A stretch of DNA of 64,000 nucleotides from Algibacter miyuki (GCF_042427745.1 NZ_JBHMFA010000005.1); one strand, 5' to 3'. Positions 24,009-33,711 are shown, counted from the first letter of the stretch. Notes: generated from the sequence alone by a model not told the origin. Numbers and translations are program-made.

Positions 24009-25430
24009 CTAACAATCCGACATATTTACACCAACTGCCAAACCGCCTTCACTTGTTTCTTTATATTTAGAGTTCATATCTTTAGCCGTTTCCCACATGG
24101 TATTTACCACCTTATCTAATGGTACTTTTACATTTTGAGGATCGGTGTCTAAAGCAAGTTCAGCGGCATTAATCGCTTTTATGGCTCCCATAGCATTACG
24201 CTCTATGCATGGAATTTGAACTAAACCTCCAATAGGATCACAAGTTAAACCCAAATGATGTTCCATGGCAATTTCGGCCGCCACTAAAACCTGCTCTGGC
24301 GTTCCGCCAAGTAATTCAGTTAAAGCACCCGCAGCCATAGCCGATGATACTCCAATTTCAGCTTGGCATCCACCCATAGCCGCAGAAATAGTCGCTCCTT
24401 TTTTAAAGATGCTTCCAATTTCACCAGCGACCAATAAAAAACGTTTAATATCTTCAAAATTACCGTCGTGATTTTCAATCACTAAATAATACATCAATAC
24501 GGACGGAATAACTCCAGCGCTACCATTAGTTGGGGCTGTTACCACACGACCTAAAGCGGCATTCACCTCATTAACGGCTAAAGCAAAACAGCTTACCCAT
24601 TTTAGAATTTGTCTAAATCGAACTTCCGTATCACGTATAGAATATAACCATTCCACAGGATTAGAATAAGGCGTTGCACCTTTCAATCCTTTATGCATAT
24701 CGAAAGCACGACGTCTCACATTTAATCCTCCAGGAAGATTACCTTCTGTATGGCAACCTGTGTACATGCATTCTAGCATAGTATCCCAAATGCGATTTAG
24801 TTCGTAATCAATTTCCGTTTCGGTGCGAATAGACTTTTCATTTTCTAAAACAACCTGAGAAATAGGCATATTCAAACTTTTACAAAACTTAAGAAGATCA
24901 GTCCCTTTATCAACAGGATAGGGGAAAGAACATTTTATTTCAAAATTCTTTTTTGCATTTCTGCGTTCCTCTTTAACCACAAAACCACCACCAATAGAGT
25001 AGAAGGTCGATTTTTGGTTTTTCCCATTTATCAAAGCACTAAAAGTGATACCATTAGAATGAAAGGGTAAAAACTTTTTATTAAAAACAATACACGTATC
25101 GGGCTCGAAGTCTAGTGCTTTTTCATTATTAAATATAATCCTTTTCGTAGTTTTTATTGAAGTTACAATTTTATCAATATTTTCAATAGGAAGCATTTCC
25201 GGATCGGCACCTGTTAATCCTAACATAACCGCATAATCAGTAGCATGACCTTTTCCGGTTAATGATAACGAACCGTACAAATCGACCTGAATCCGTTCTA
25301 CTTTATCAAAAGTTCTATTAGCTTTTAATTCTGAAATCCAACGTTCGGCGGCGCGCCATGGTCCTAGTGTATGAGAACTTGATGGGCCTATGCCAATTTT
25401 TAACATGTCGAATACTGAGATACATTCCAT
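24009..25430 (-). CDS. sdaA: L-serine ammonia-lyase (serine dehydratase), iron-sulfur type
   Basis: Deaminates L-serine to pyruvate in the cytosol. The 473-residue chain combines the beta and alpha domains in one polypeptide, as in E. coli SdaA/SdaB. 'SVFDMLKIGIGPSSSHTLGPWRAA' is the conserved N-terminal motif, and 'APTNGSAGVIPSVLMYY' and 'GATISAAMGGCQAEIGVSSAMAA' are alpha-domain motifs. Cys residues in GGCQAE, LTCDP and PCIERN are the likely [4Fe-4S] ligands. A longer frame starts at 25457, but the ATG at 25430 (MECISVFDML) gives the family-like N-terminus. It is a single gene. Confidence 0.92.
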   Translation of the reverse strand: MECISVFDMLKIGIGPSSSHTLGPWRAAERWISELKANRTFDKVERIQVDLYGSLSLTGKGHATDYAVMLGLTGADPEMLPIENIDKIVTSIKTTKRIIFNNEKALDFEPDTCIVFNKKFLPFHSNGITFSALINGKNQKSTFYSIGGGFVVKEERRNAKKNFEIKCSFPYPVDKGTDLLKFCKSLNMPISQVVLENEKSIRTETEIDYELNRIWDTMLECMYTGCHTEGNLPGGLNVRRRAFDMHKGLKGATPYSNPVEWLYSIRDTEVRFRQILKWVSCFALAVNEVNAALGRVVTAPTNGSAGVIPSVLMYYLVIENHDGNFEDIKRFLLVAGEIGSIFKKGATISAAMGGCQAEIGVSSAMAAGALTELLGGTPEQVLVAAEIAMEHHLGLTCDPIGGLVQIPCIERNAMGAIKAINAAELALDTDPQNVKVPLDKVVNTMWETAKDMNSKYKETSEGGLAVGVNMSDC

Positions 25431-25617
25431 AATTACGAAAACGTTATAGTCTCGCAAATATAAATGGTTTTAAAAGGAATATTCACTTTTTGTTGCGAAT
25501 TTTAAAATGAATATGATGTTAAGCAGATAATACTTAAATGATATAACGTTTTATACATATTCAATTTAATAAAAAAACATTAAAGCTTTACTTTTCAGCA
25601 AGATAGCATTACCTATT

Positions 25618-26502
25618 TCAACTAGCATAAATATTACCTTTCAACAACATATATTCGCCATCGTTTTTAAACTCGCGTATGGATTTACCAATATAGCGTT
25701 TAAAGGTTTTTGAAAGATGACTAACATCAGTAAAATCAAGGTCGTCTGCAATTTCAGTAAGTGTGAAATTGGAATTTAACAATCGGATTTCTACAAGTTT
25801 TAGTTTCGACTTAATAATATATTCGCGTAAAGACATATGCACCTGCTTTTTGAAATATTCACTCACGTAAGTGGGCGACATCATAAAAACTTCAGCCAAA
25901 TTCTCTACTTTTAATAAGTTCGAATCATCTAAATGATCGTTAATATAAGTTAGCATTTTGGTTATTCTATCGTCAGAACTATTTTTTAAAACTTCAAAAT
26001 AACTCCCTTTTTTCACGTTTCTAATCAACACCTCTAAAATACTTGTCATTAAGCTCGTAATTAAACTCACCGAATGTTCTCCATAATTATTATTTTCATC
26101 TAAAATCATGTTAACTAAATTATTAAGATGCTTTCTATCTATATCATTCTGAATAATATCGCCAGGCAATTGGTTGTAGTTAGAAAGTATATAAGCGGCC
26201 TCTTTAAACCATTCACTTCTATCAATAGCACGAGAATTTATACTTTTAAAAAAGGAATCTGTAAATTTTAAAAACACAAAAGTGGTTGCTTTTTCTATAC
26301 TAAAAGCATGACACTTTAATGGAGGAAGTAAAAAAACACTACCTTTATTATAAGTATGCGTATTATAATTTATGCATTGTTCTCCTTGACCATCTTTAAT
26401 TAAAACCAATTCGAAAAAATTATTTTTAACAGGGCGTTCTTCCCAAACGGAAAGTTCTACTTGTTGTATTTCAAAAGGTTTATTGGGTTCTATTACTCTC
26501 AT
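25618..26502 (-). CDS. AraC family transcriptional regulator
   Basis: A 294-residue regulator. The N-terminal half is cupin-like ('FELVLIKDGQGEQCINYNTH', 'GSVFLLPPLKCHAFSIEKA'), a typical effector-binding domain. The C-terminal ~100 residues carry two helix-turn-helix units ('VENLAEVFMMSPTYVSEYFKKQ' and 'LTEIADDLDFTDVSHLSKTF'). It is divergent from a nitroreductase gene with 209 nt between them, so that gene is its probable target. The ligand is unknown; an electrophile or aromatic substrate would fit. Confidence 0.9.
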   Translation of the reverse strand: MRVIEPNKPFEIQQVELSVWEERPVKNNFFELVLIKDGQGEQCINYNTHTYNKGSVFLLPPLKCHAFSIEKATTFVFLKFTDSFFKSINSRAIDRSEWFKEAAYILSNYNQLPGDIIQNDIDRKHLNNLVNMILDENNNYGEHSVSLITSLMTSILEVLIRNVKKGSYFEVLKNSSDDRITKMLTYINDHLDDSNLLKVENLAEVFMMSPTYVSEYFKKQVHMSLREYIIKSKLKLVEIRLLNSNFTLTEIADDLDFTDVSHLSKTFKRYIGKSIREFKNDGEYMLLKGNIYAS

Positions 26503-26637
26503 TTTACCACGCTTTTAGATGAAATTATACTCAATAGTACATAAAAAGAATTTAATCGATCTCTTTCAACCTTAATAAACCTTTATTTTTACATAAATTT
26601 CCTGTTTAAATACATCAATTAACTTCAATTACGCTTA

Positions 26638-26645
26638 TATCTTTG
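26638..26645 (+). promoter_or_regulatory. -7 box upstream of the nitroreductase gene
   Basis: TATCTTTG matches TAnnTTTG and would start transcription about 60 nt before the ATG at 26712. No clear TTG lies at the usual distance (only GTTTA near 26614), as expected for a promoter that needs an activator such as the divergent AraC protein. Confidence 0.45.
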
Positions 26646-26711
26646 CATTGCGATTATTGGCAATTAAAACAACCTATTCAATAAAAAAAATAAACAATAA
26701 TAAAACATAGA

Positions 26712-27386
26712 ATGACTACACCAAACATTTCAAAAACAGATATTATCAATGCATTTAATTTTAGACATGCTACTAAAGAATTTGATCCAACTAAAACGGT
26801 ATCGGATGAAGACATTAATTTTATTTTAAAAACAGCAAGTTTATCTCCAAGTTCATTTGGTTTCGAACCATGGCATTTTATAGTTGTTCAAGATAAAGAA
26901 TTACGCGAATTATTAAAACCTGTGGCCTGGGGAGCCCCATTAAAACTAGATACTGCAAGTCATTTTGTATTAGGTTTAGCGATGAAAGCGCCTATGGTAA
27001 AGCATGATTCTGACTATATTATGCACATGATGAAGGATGTAAAACATTTACCTGAAGATGTTATCGAGATGTACTCGAAGTTTTACAGAGAATTTCAAGA
27101 GCGTGATTTTGATTTGGATAGTGATAAAAAATTATTCGACTGGGCTTCTAAACAAACCTATATTGCATTAGGAAATATGATGACAGCTGCTGCATTAATA
27201 GGCATAGATAGTTGCCCTATTGAAGGGTTTCATCAAGCAAAAGCAGAGGCTTTATTGAAAGAAAAGTTTGGTGTAGATACTGATAAATACGGTTTAGCTT
27301 ATATGACTGCTTTTGGATACAGAAAAGAAGATCCTGCACATGAAAAGTCTAGAAGAAACTTTGAAGACATTATAACTTGGAAGTAA
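26712..27386 (+). CDS. NfsB-type NAD(P)H-dependent nitroreductase
   Basis: A 224-residue FMN oxidoreductase of the nitroreductase superfamily. The N-terminus 'FNFRHATKEFDPTKTVSDEDI' is the classical phosphate-binding signature. 'TASLSPSSFGFEPWHFIVVQD' follows, and 'GIDSCPIEGFHQAKAEALL' and 'AYMTAFGYRKED' are near the end. Members reduce nitroaromatics, quinones or enals. The divergent AraC regulator probably controls it. A paralogue is in the TetR operon at 39.3 kb. Confidence 0.9.
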   Translation: MTTPNISKTDIINAFNFRHATKEFDPTKTVSDEDINFILKTASLSPSSFGFEPWHFIVVQDKELRELLKPVAWGAPLKLDTASHFVLGLAMKAPMVKHDSDYIMHMMKDVKHLPEDVIEMYSKFYREFQERDFDLDSDKKLFDWASKQTYIALGNMMTAAALIGIDSCPIEGFHQAKAEALLKEKFGVDTDKYGLAYMTAFGYRKEDPAHEKSRRNFEDIITWK

Positions 27387-27425
27387 AACGCTAACTACCA
27401 AATCTAAATATCCCATATTTTACTA

Positions 27426-27463
27426 AAATGCAGGTCTTAATTTTCAAGTTAAGCCCTGCATTT
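27426..27463 (+). terminator. Hairpin terminator after the nitroreductase gene
   Basis: AAATGCAGGTCTTAA pairs with TTAAGCCCTGCATTT, with one bulge, and a T-rich stretch follows. Confidence 0.65.
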
Positions 27464-27569
27464 CTTATATAAAACAAGTATTTTAATATATACTGAAAAA
27501 AAAATCGTATTTGGTTTGGTGGAACAGGAGTAATTCAAGTACTTTTCCAGATTCAAATTTTGACAACAA

Positions 27570-28193
27570 ATGGATAACTTATTAACCTTTTCAATTACCG
27601 TATTTACGGGCTTTTTTGCTATTACCAATCCCATCTCAAACATGACGGTTTTTGTATCTTTAACTCAAGGCGCGCGTAAAGAGACTAAAAATGCCATCAA
27701 TAAAAAAGCTAATTTTATAGCCTTTATTATTGTTTTGGTTTTTATACTTTTAGGAAAGTATATTTTCGAACTTTTCAATATTAGTATTCCTGCGTTTAAA
27801 ATAACAGGTGGAATTTTAATATTTTTTATTGGTTTTGAAATGTTACAGTCTAAACAATCGAATGTAAAAAGCTTAAACGATGTAAATATTGAAGAAGATA
27901 TTGCAGTCTCACCATTAGCAATACCTATTTTGGCAGGGCCAGGAACCATTGTTACAGCTATGAATTTCGTGTCTAACGCAGCACCATTACAAATGATTTT
28001 AGTTATCCTTATATTTGGATCTATGAGTTTGATAACATACTTCACCTTCAAACTAAGCGATCATATTGTGAGTTTTGTTGGGTATAATGTTATTTCTGTA
28101 ATAGGAAAAATAATGGGATTAATTATCGCTATTATCGGTACCGGTATGATTATACAAGGTATTAAAATTTCGTTCGATTTAATATCTAATTAG
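27570..28193 (+). CDS. MarC family integral membrane protein
   Basis: A 207-residue membrane protein with six hydrophobic helices, the normal MarC architecture. Recognisable stretches are 'TFSITVFTGFFAITNPISNM' at the N-terminus, 'AFKITGGILIFFIGFEML' and 'PLAIPILAGPGTIVTAM'. The physiological role of MarC proteins is not established; the old link to antibiotic resistance has not held up. It is 50 nt upstream of the KefF-like gene and may be cotranscribed with it. Confidence 0.9.
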   Translation: MDNLLTFSITVFTGFFAITNPISNMTVFVSLTQGARKETKNAINKKANFIAFIIVLVFILLGKYIFELFNISIPAFKITGGILIFFIGFEMLQSKQSNVKSLNDVNIEEDIAVSPLAIPILAGPGTIVTAMNFVSNAAPLQMILVILIFGSMSLITYFTFKLSDHIVSFVGYNVISVIGKIMGLIIAIIGTGMIIQGIKISFDLISN

Positions 28194-28243
28194 TTTTATA
28201 AAGTGTAAATTAGGCCTAGTTCTTATTTGATATTGATGTTCTC

Positions 28244-28840
28244 ATGAAAAAAATACTCGTTTTATTTTCTCACCCTAAATTTGAAAAATCTAGAGCAAAC
28301 AACGCTTTAGTAAATCGAATTATTGATATTGAAGGTGTTACATTTCATGATTTATACGAGGCTTATCCCGATTTTAATATTAATGTTCCTGCAGAAAAAG
28401 AACTATTAGAAGCCCATGATATCATTATATGGCATCATCCTTTTTACTGGTATAGCTGCCCACCATTGATGAAACAGTGGATTGATATGGTTTTAGAATT
28501 TGGTTGGGCTTATGGACCTAACGGAAATGCCCTGCAATCTAAAACCTGCCTAAACGTGATTACCACAGGAGGTTCAAGAGAAGTTTATTGTTCCGAAGGA
28601 AGTAATAGTTTTACAGTCCGTCAATTTTTAAGGCCCTTTGAGCAAACAGCAAATTTGTGTGGCATGCATTATTTACCACCTTTTGCCGCCATGGAAACGC
28701 ATAAATTAACCGATGAGGCTTTAACTAATTATGCCAATCAATATGCGAATCTAGTCACTTTACTTCAAAACAACCTGAGCAACAACGACTGTAAGGGATT
28801 TTCTTTTATAAACGATATACCTAAACTAAACACCATATAA
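28244..28840 (+). CDS. KefF-like NAD(P)H:quinone oxidoreductase
   Basis: A 198-residue flavodoxin-fold quinone reductase. 'LVLFSHPKFEKSRANNALV' binds the FMN phosphate. 'IIWHHPFYWYSCPPLMKQWID' and 'GWAYGPNGNALQSKTCLNVITTGG' are the conserved KefF/NQO motifs. KefF binds KefC and activates it, besides reducing quinones. It is 3 nt upstream of a KefB/C-type antiporter gene, which confirms the pairing. The likely role is electrophile response: potassium efflux with proton entry. Confidence 0.9.
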   Translation: MKKILVLFSHPKFEKSRANNALVNRIIDIEGVTFHDLYEAYPDFNINVPAEKELLEAHDIIIWHHPFYWYSCPPLMKQWIDMVLEFGWAYGPNGNALQSKTCLNVITTGGSREVYCSEGSNSFTVRQFLRPFEQTANLCGMHYLPPFAAMETHKLTDEALTNYANQYANLVTLLQNNLSNNDCKGFSFINDIPKLNTI

Positions 28841-28843
28841 AAT

Positions 28844-30733
28844 ATGACTGGAAGTATACTTTTTCAAGCCATAGTTTTTTTAACCGGAGCAATTATTTGT
28901 GTTTCTTTAGCAAAAAAAGTAGGCTTAAGCTCGGTAATTGGTTACCTATTAGCAGGGGTTTTAATAGGCCCTTATGTTTTTGGCTTTATAGGAAATGAGG
29001 GAGAAGATATTTTACATTTTGCTGAATTTGGAGTGGTTGTTATGTTGTTTTTAATTGGGTTAGAAATAGAACCGAAAAACTTCTGGAACATGCGAAAAAC
29101 CATACTCGGTATGGGCGGTATTCAAGTTGGCGGAACCATGTTATTATCCTACATTCTATTTACGCTTTTAGGTTTTGAATGGAAAGTGGCTTTGGTTATT
29201 TCAATGGCTGTAGCTTTATCTTCTACAGCAATTGCGATGCAAACTATAAAGGAAAAAGGATTGATGGATACCACCTTTGGAACATCATCATTTTCCATTC
29301 TATTATTTCAAGATATTATTGTTATTTTTATGTTGGGTTTTATCCCGTTGTTGTCTAATTCAGACGGTAACGCTTCCGCGGAAAACCATAGCACCAGTTC
29401 GAATTTAATAGACAATTTACCTATTGGCCTGCAAACCTTGGCTATTATTTTATCGGTGGTTTTAATTATTGTTGCAGGACGTTATTTGATAGTACCAATA
29501 CTTCGAAAAATTGCTAAAACAGATGTAAGAGAGTTGCTGATTGCTTCGGCATTTTTAATTGTTTTTGGAATTTCATTTTTAATGGAATATGTTGGCTTAA
29601 GTCCGGCTTTAGGTGCGTTTTTAGGAGGTGTAGTACTTTCAAATAGTGAATTTAAACATGAGTTGGAAAGCACATTAGAACCTTTTAAAAATTTACTTTT
29701 AGGACTCTTTTTTATGGCGGTCGGTGCCTCGATAAACTTTGTTGTTATCGCGAATAGCCCATTAACTATTGGTGGTATTTTAGTCGCTGTTATTCTTTTA
29801 AAAGCTATTGTCTTATATATTACTGGACGTATTTTTAAATTGAAACTTGACCAAAACATCCTGCTTACTTGTAGTTTGGCTCAAATTGGGGAATTTGCTT
29901 TTGTATTATTGTCGTTTGCCTTTGGTTTAAATCTTTTAAATCAAGATCAAATGGATATGTTATTAGTGATTACTGCCTTGAGCATGTCGCTAACGCCAAT
30001 TATTGGCATCCTTAATGAGCGTTTTATACTCCCAAAGATTGGTACCAAACAATCGGTAAAAAGACCAATGGATCATATTGCGAAATCGCAAAAAATAATA
30101 CTAGTTGGCTTTGGACATTTTGGAAGTACTATCGGACGGTTTTTGCGTTCGCACGGTGTAGAAGCCACTATTTTAGATCATGATTCTAATCGTGTAGATT
30201 TTCTTCGAAAAATGGGATTTGAAGTGTATTATGGAGATGCCACACGTCTCGATTTATTAGAATCTGCAGGAATTGCAGAAGCTAAAATACTTATTTGCGC
30301 AACCAATAAAATTGCCGTTTCTAAAGCTATTGGTAAAATAATTAAGGATAAATACCCGCATGTAGAATTCATGATTCGGACTAAAAACCGATATGATGCT
30401 TATGAATTACTTAATCTTGGAAATGAAAATATCTATCGTGAATCTCTAGAAACGTCGTTAACTTTGGCTAAAGATGTTTTGAGCAAAATGGGATTCAGAA
30501 AATATACTTTAAACCGACAAGTACAAAACTTTATCAAATATGATGAAGACAGTTTAAGACGTTTATCTTCGGAACCTAAGGATGAAAAAAACTATATATT
30601 CAAAGCAAAAATAGAGTTAGAGCAACAGGAGAAATTCTTAAATGAAGATTTCAAAAGGGGAGTTGTCGAGTATGATAGCCATTGGGATAGTGAACATATT
30701 AGAAAGGTTTTAGATAAAACAAAAGACCAATAA
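28844..30733 (+). CDS. KefB/KefC-type potassium:proton antiporter (CPA2)
   Basis: A 629-residue inner-membrane antiporter. The 12-13-helix Na+/H+ exchanger-type domain covers about 1-390 ('SLAKKVGLSSVIGYLLAGVLIG', 'LSSTAIAMQTIKEKG', 'LGAFLGGVVLSNSEF'). The cytosolic RCK/TrkA-N domain starts at about 416 with the Rossmann loop 'ILVGFGHFGSTIGRF', then 'VYYGDATRLDLLESAGI'. The C-terminus is charged. In Kef systems the RCK domain is opened by glutathione adducts. The KefF-like gene is directly upstream. Confidence 0.92.
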   Translation: MTGSILFQAIVFLTGAIICVSLAKKVGLSSVIGYLLAGVLIGPYVFGFIGNEGEDILHFAEFGVVVMLFLIGLEIEPKNFWNMRKTILGMGGIQVGGTMLLSYILFTLLGFEWKVALVISMAVALSSTAIAMQTIKEKGLMDTTFGTSSFSILLFQDIIVIFMLGFIPLLSNSDGNASAENHSTSSNLIDNLPIGLQTLAIILSVVLIIVAGRYLIVPILRKIAKTDVRELLIASAFLIVFGISFLMEYVGLSPALGAFLGGVVLSNSEFKHELESTLEPFKNLLLGLFFMAVGASINFVVIANSPLTIGGILVAVILLKAIVLYITGRIFKLKLDQNILLTCSLAQIGEFAFVLLSFAFGLNLLNQDQMDMLLVITALSMSLTPIIGILNERFILPKIGTKQSVKRPMDHIAKSQKIILVGFGHFGSTIGRFLRSHGVEATILDHDSNRVDFLRKMGFEVYYGDATRLDLLESAGIAEAKILICATNKIAVSKAIGKIIKDKYPHVEFMIRTKNRYDAYELLNLGNENIYRESLETSLTLAKDVLSKMGFRKYTLNRQVQNFIKYDEDSLRRLSSEPKDEKNYIFKAKIELEQQEKFLNEDFKRGVVEYDSHWDSEHIRKVLDKTKDQ

Positions 30734-30949
30734 ATACATCACACGTTCTACCAACCGTCTAACACGCACTGTATAGTGTAAGGCACAAATTCATCTAAAG
30801 GTAATTCTTATAAATCATCACATCAATAATTGCTTTCGGCATTATATTACATCATACGTCAATGTTATAAGGTATTCCTATAATTGTGTAACGTATTCAT
30901 TAGGATTCCCTGTACCTTTATAATAAATAAATTAATAACTATTAATAGC

Positions 30950-30978
30950 AAAGGATGTTGTACTATACAACGGCCTTT
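30950..30978 (+). promoter_or_regulatory. Interrupted palindrome upstream of the peroxiredoxin gene
   Basis: Symmetric structure AAAGG-AT-GTTGTA-CTA-TACAAC-GG-CCTTT, with 11 of 13 arm positions paired. It lies 26 nt before the ATG at 31004. It could be an operator for a redox regulator or a leader hairpin covering the translation start region. Confidence 0.5.
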
Positions 30979-31003
30979 CTAATTAATTAAAACCGTAACC
31001 GTA

Positions 31004-31510
31004 ATGATAAAACCAAGAGAGAAAGCACCAGAATTAGAAATAAAATTAGTCAATGGTAGTACGTGGAAATTAAGCGATCAATCGCCGAAAAACTTCACTT
31101 TAGTCTTATTTTACAGAGGAAAACATTGCCCAGTATGTAAAAGTCAGCTAGAAGATTTACAACGAAAACTAGATAAATTTACAGATCGTGGCGTTAACGT
31201 AATTGCTATAAGTGCGGATACCGAAGACGTGGCTAAAGCAACACATGAAGCATGGGATATTGCAGATATACCTTTAGGTTACGGCTTGTCTATTGAAGAA
31301 GCCAGAACATGGGGATTATTTATTTCTGAAGGGATTAAAGAAGAGCCAAAACACTTTACAGAGCCAGGCTTGTTTTTAGTTACTCCAGAGCAAACCATAT
31401 ACTGGGAATCAATACAATCTATGCCTTTTGGGCGACCAAGCTTTAACGATGTTTTAGGAGGTATTGATTATATTTTAAAAGCAGATTATCCGGCTAGAGG
31501 AGAAGCTTAA
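31004..31510 (+). CDS. Peroxiredoxin-like protein (AhpC/TSA family)
   Basis: A 168-residue thioredoxin-fold protein, cytosolic (no signal peptide). The active-site region is 'LVLFYRGKHCPVCKSQLEDL' with a CxxC pair at about residues 42-45, as in the AhpC/TSA-2 branch. 'GVNVIAISADTEDVAKATHEAW' and 'FTEPGLFLVTPEQTIYWES' follow. It would reduce peroxides with thiols. The gene stands alone, with a palindrome upstream and a terminator downstream. Confidence 0.85.
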   Translation: MIKPREKAPELEIKLVNGSTWKLSDQSPKNFTLVLFYRGKHCPVCKSQLEDLQRKLDKFTDRGVNVIAISADTEDVAKATHEAWDIADIPLGYGLSIEEARTWGLFISEGIKEEPKHFTEPGLFLVTPEQTIYWESIQSMPFGRPSFNDVLGGIDYILKADYPARGEA

Positions 31511-31544
31511 TATATCATATTAAGAACAAAAAATTATTTAAATA

Positions 31545-31579
31545 AAAAAAAGACCAAGCTTACAAGCTTGGTCTTTTTT
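31545..31579. terminator. Bidirectional terminator
   Basis: AAAAAAGACCAAGC pairs with GCTTGGTCTTTTTT around TTACAA. A- and T-runs on the two sides serve both the peroxiredoxin gene (+) and the histidine kinase gene (-). Confidence 0.85.
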
Positions 31580-31638
31580 ATAATTCATATTATCTTTTCT
31601 AATTTTTAAATATAGACACATTATTTGTGAAAATTCGG

Positions 31639-33711
31639 TTAAGAATTTTTACTTTTAGGTACTGTAAAATAAAATGAAGATCCCTGGTTTAAAACACTTT
31701 CCACCCATATAGTTCCACCGTTATTTTCCACCATTTCTTTACAAATTCGCAAACCTAACCCAGTTCCTTTTTCGTTTTGGGTTCCATAAGTGGTTGAAGT
31801 TTCTTCTTCGTTAAAAATATTGGCTACAACATCTTCGCTCATCCCAACGCCATTATCTCTAACCGCTATTTCCCAAAAACCAGGTTTTCCGGAAGCATCA
31901 ATAGTGATCGCTCCATGGTCTCGTGTAAACTTCACGGCATTACTAATCAAATTCCGAATTACAATATCAATTTGATCTTTATCACTCCACGTAATAACCT
32001 TCTCATCGATGTTGTTTGCTATAATAATCGATTTCACTTCAGTTTGTTTAGACAATAGCTTAATACTTTCATCTACTAAAGTTTTAATAGTTATATAGCT
32101 AGGTTTGGTTACCAAACCATTCATTTGTGTTTGTCCCCAGGTTAATAAATTATTCAAAGTAAAAGCAATACTATCTATATTTTCACCAATTTGCGGCATA
32201 AATTCCATGAATTCGGCAGTTGTTACTTCTCTTTTATTAAACAAATCGAATAATGATTTAAATGAATTTATAGGTCCTTTTAAATCATGTGCTATAATAG
32301 AGAATAACTTGTTTTTAGTGTTGTTCGCATCGTTTAAATGCGCCTCGTGCTTCTTTAAGGCCTCCGTGTTTTCTATCAGTTTTTGATTTAAAATATTCTG
32401 AGTTTTGTTGTTCCTTTTAAGAATAATGATAATGATTAAAAACGCCAAAATAACTAACGTAGAAATATAAGTATAGCCCATTTGTTTTGCTTCCCTCTTC
32501 TCGTTTGCTAAAATATATTGATCTTTTTCATGTTCAGAAACAAGCGTTGCCTTTAGTATTTTTAATTCTTTTCTATTATCGTTTTTATTTATTGTATCAG
32601 AAATAGCCTTAAACTCTTCGAGATAAGTAAGTGCGGCGGCTGGATCGTTATTTATTTTTTTTATTTTATATAGAATCTCAAAAATTTGATCTCTGCTTAA
32701 TAGAATATTGAGCTCTTTGGTTATTTCTAAAGATCTTAAAGCATATGCCTCGGAAACATCATAATTTTCAAGCTCGAAATATGCTTTAGATAGTAGGAGG
32801 TTTAGTTGCTTTTTTCCCCTAATCGAATCAATATTTTCATGAATCTTTTCACTTTTTTTCAACCATATAAGTGCTTTATTAAACTCGTTCTGTTCTAGAT
32901 AAACATTAGCTTTTACCTGATAAACATAAGCTAACCAATCATCCGACTTAAGTTTTTCAAAAATAGAAACAGCTTTATTTATATTTAATTTTGCACTATC
33001 TAAATCGCCCATGGAAATATAAGCAATGGCTAAATTGGAAAGAATGATTCCCATTCTTTCTTCTTCACCTTTATTTTCATTAAGTTCCTTAGCTTTTATT
33101 AAAAACAAAACGGCTTGCTCATGGTCTTTTTGATTGCCGTATAACGTAGAAACATTAAGGTATAAATTGCTTAACCAGGAATCATTTTTGCTTTTTTTAG
33201 CGATTTCAATAGCACTCAAGTATTCTCTTAACGATTTTTCATTTTCCTCTTTATACTCATATTCCCGAGCTAACTCAATTTTAGATTGTATGATAATTAA
33301 AGGATCATTAATAGATTCTCCTTTGGATAGTGCTTTTGAAAAATAAGAAATAGCTTTATCTTGATCTCCTTTATCAGAATAATATACACCGAGAAAAAAA
33401 TGGCCTTTAGCATCTCCTTTAGTATATTTAATGGCTTTACTTAGAGAAATAATTTCATTTGAAAGGACAAATAAACTATCGGAATTATAGTGAATATATT
33501 CCCAATTTAAGTCGTGTAATAAATTAATATAAGTGGAGTCTTTTTCAAAATTAGGACTTGCTTTAAGTGTTTTAATTTTACGCTGTATCTCCTTTTTTAT
33601 GTCGTCTTCCGAAAATGCCGAAAGACTATTGGAACAAAAAAGAAAAAGGATACCTATAAATACATTGGAAAGTAGGGGGTAGTTTGTTTTTAACTGATGT
33701 TGCATAAGCAA
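31639..33711 (-). CDS. TPR-containing sensor histidine kinase 1
   Basis: A 690-residue membrane sensor kinase. A signal peptide covers about 1-30. A periplasmic array of tetratricopeptide repeats runs from about 35 to 370 (for example 'KGDAKGHFFLGVYYSDKGD', 'ERMGIILSNLAIAYISMGD'). A membrane helix lies near 410-430 ('YTYISTLVILAFLIIIIIL') and a short coiled linker follows. The HisKA-type box 'IIAHDLKGPINSF' has the phospho-His near 474, followed by the N-box 'NLISNAVKF', G1 'DNGVGMS' and G2 'GTGLGLRICKEM'. No receiver domain or adjacent response regulator is seen. A close paralogue lies 221 nt upstream in transcription order. Confidence 0.9.
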   Translation of the reverse strand: MLMQHQLKTNYPLLSNVFIGILFLFCSNSLSAFSEDDIKKEIQRKIKTLKASPNFEKDSTYINLLHDLNWEYIHYNSDSLFVLSNEIISLSKAIKYTKGDAKGHFFLGVYYSDKGDQDKAISYFSKALSKGESINDPLIIIQSKIELAREYEYKEENEKSLREYLSAIEIAKKSKNDSWLSNLYLNVSTLYGNQKDHEQAVLFLIKAKELNENKGEEERMGIILSNLAIAYISMGDLDSAKLNINKAVSIFEKLKSDDWLAYVYQVKANVYLEQNEFNKALIWLKKSEKIHENIDSIRGKKQLNLLLSKAYFELENYDVSEAYALRSLEITKELNILLSRDQIFEILYKIKKINNDPAAALTYLEEFKAISDTINKNDNRKELKILKATLVSEHEKDQYILANEKREAKQMGYTYISTLVILAFLIIIIILKRNNKTQNILNQKLIENTEALKKHEAHLNDANNTKNKLFSIIAHDLKGPINSFKSLFDLFNKREVTTAEFMEFMPQIGENIDSIAFTLNNLLTWGQTQMNGLVTKPSYITIKTLVDESIKLLSKQTEVKSIIIANNIDEKVITWSDKDQIDIVIRNLISNAVKFTRDHGAITIDASGKPGFWEIAVRDNGVGMSEDVVANIFNEEETSTTYGTQNEKGTGLGLRICKEMVENNGGTIWVESVLNQGSSFYFTVPKSKNS

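Noticed and set aside
27665..28051. 128-residue minus-strand frame inside the MarC gene
   Set aside because: Antisense shadow produced by AT-rich codons of a clear MarC reading frame.
29482..29859. 125-residue minus-strand frame inside the Kef antiporter gene
   Set aside because: Antisense shadow of a strongly supported membrane-protein gene; lysine- and isoleucine-rich translation without a fold signature or promoter.
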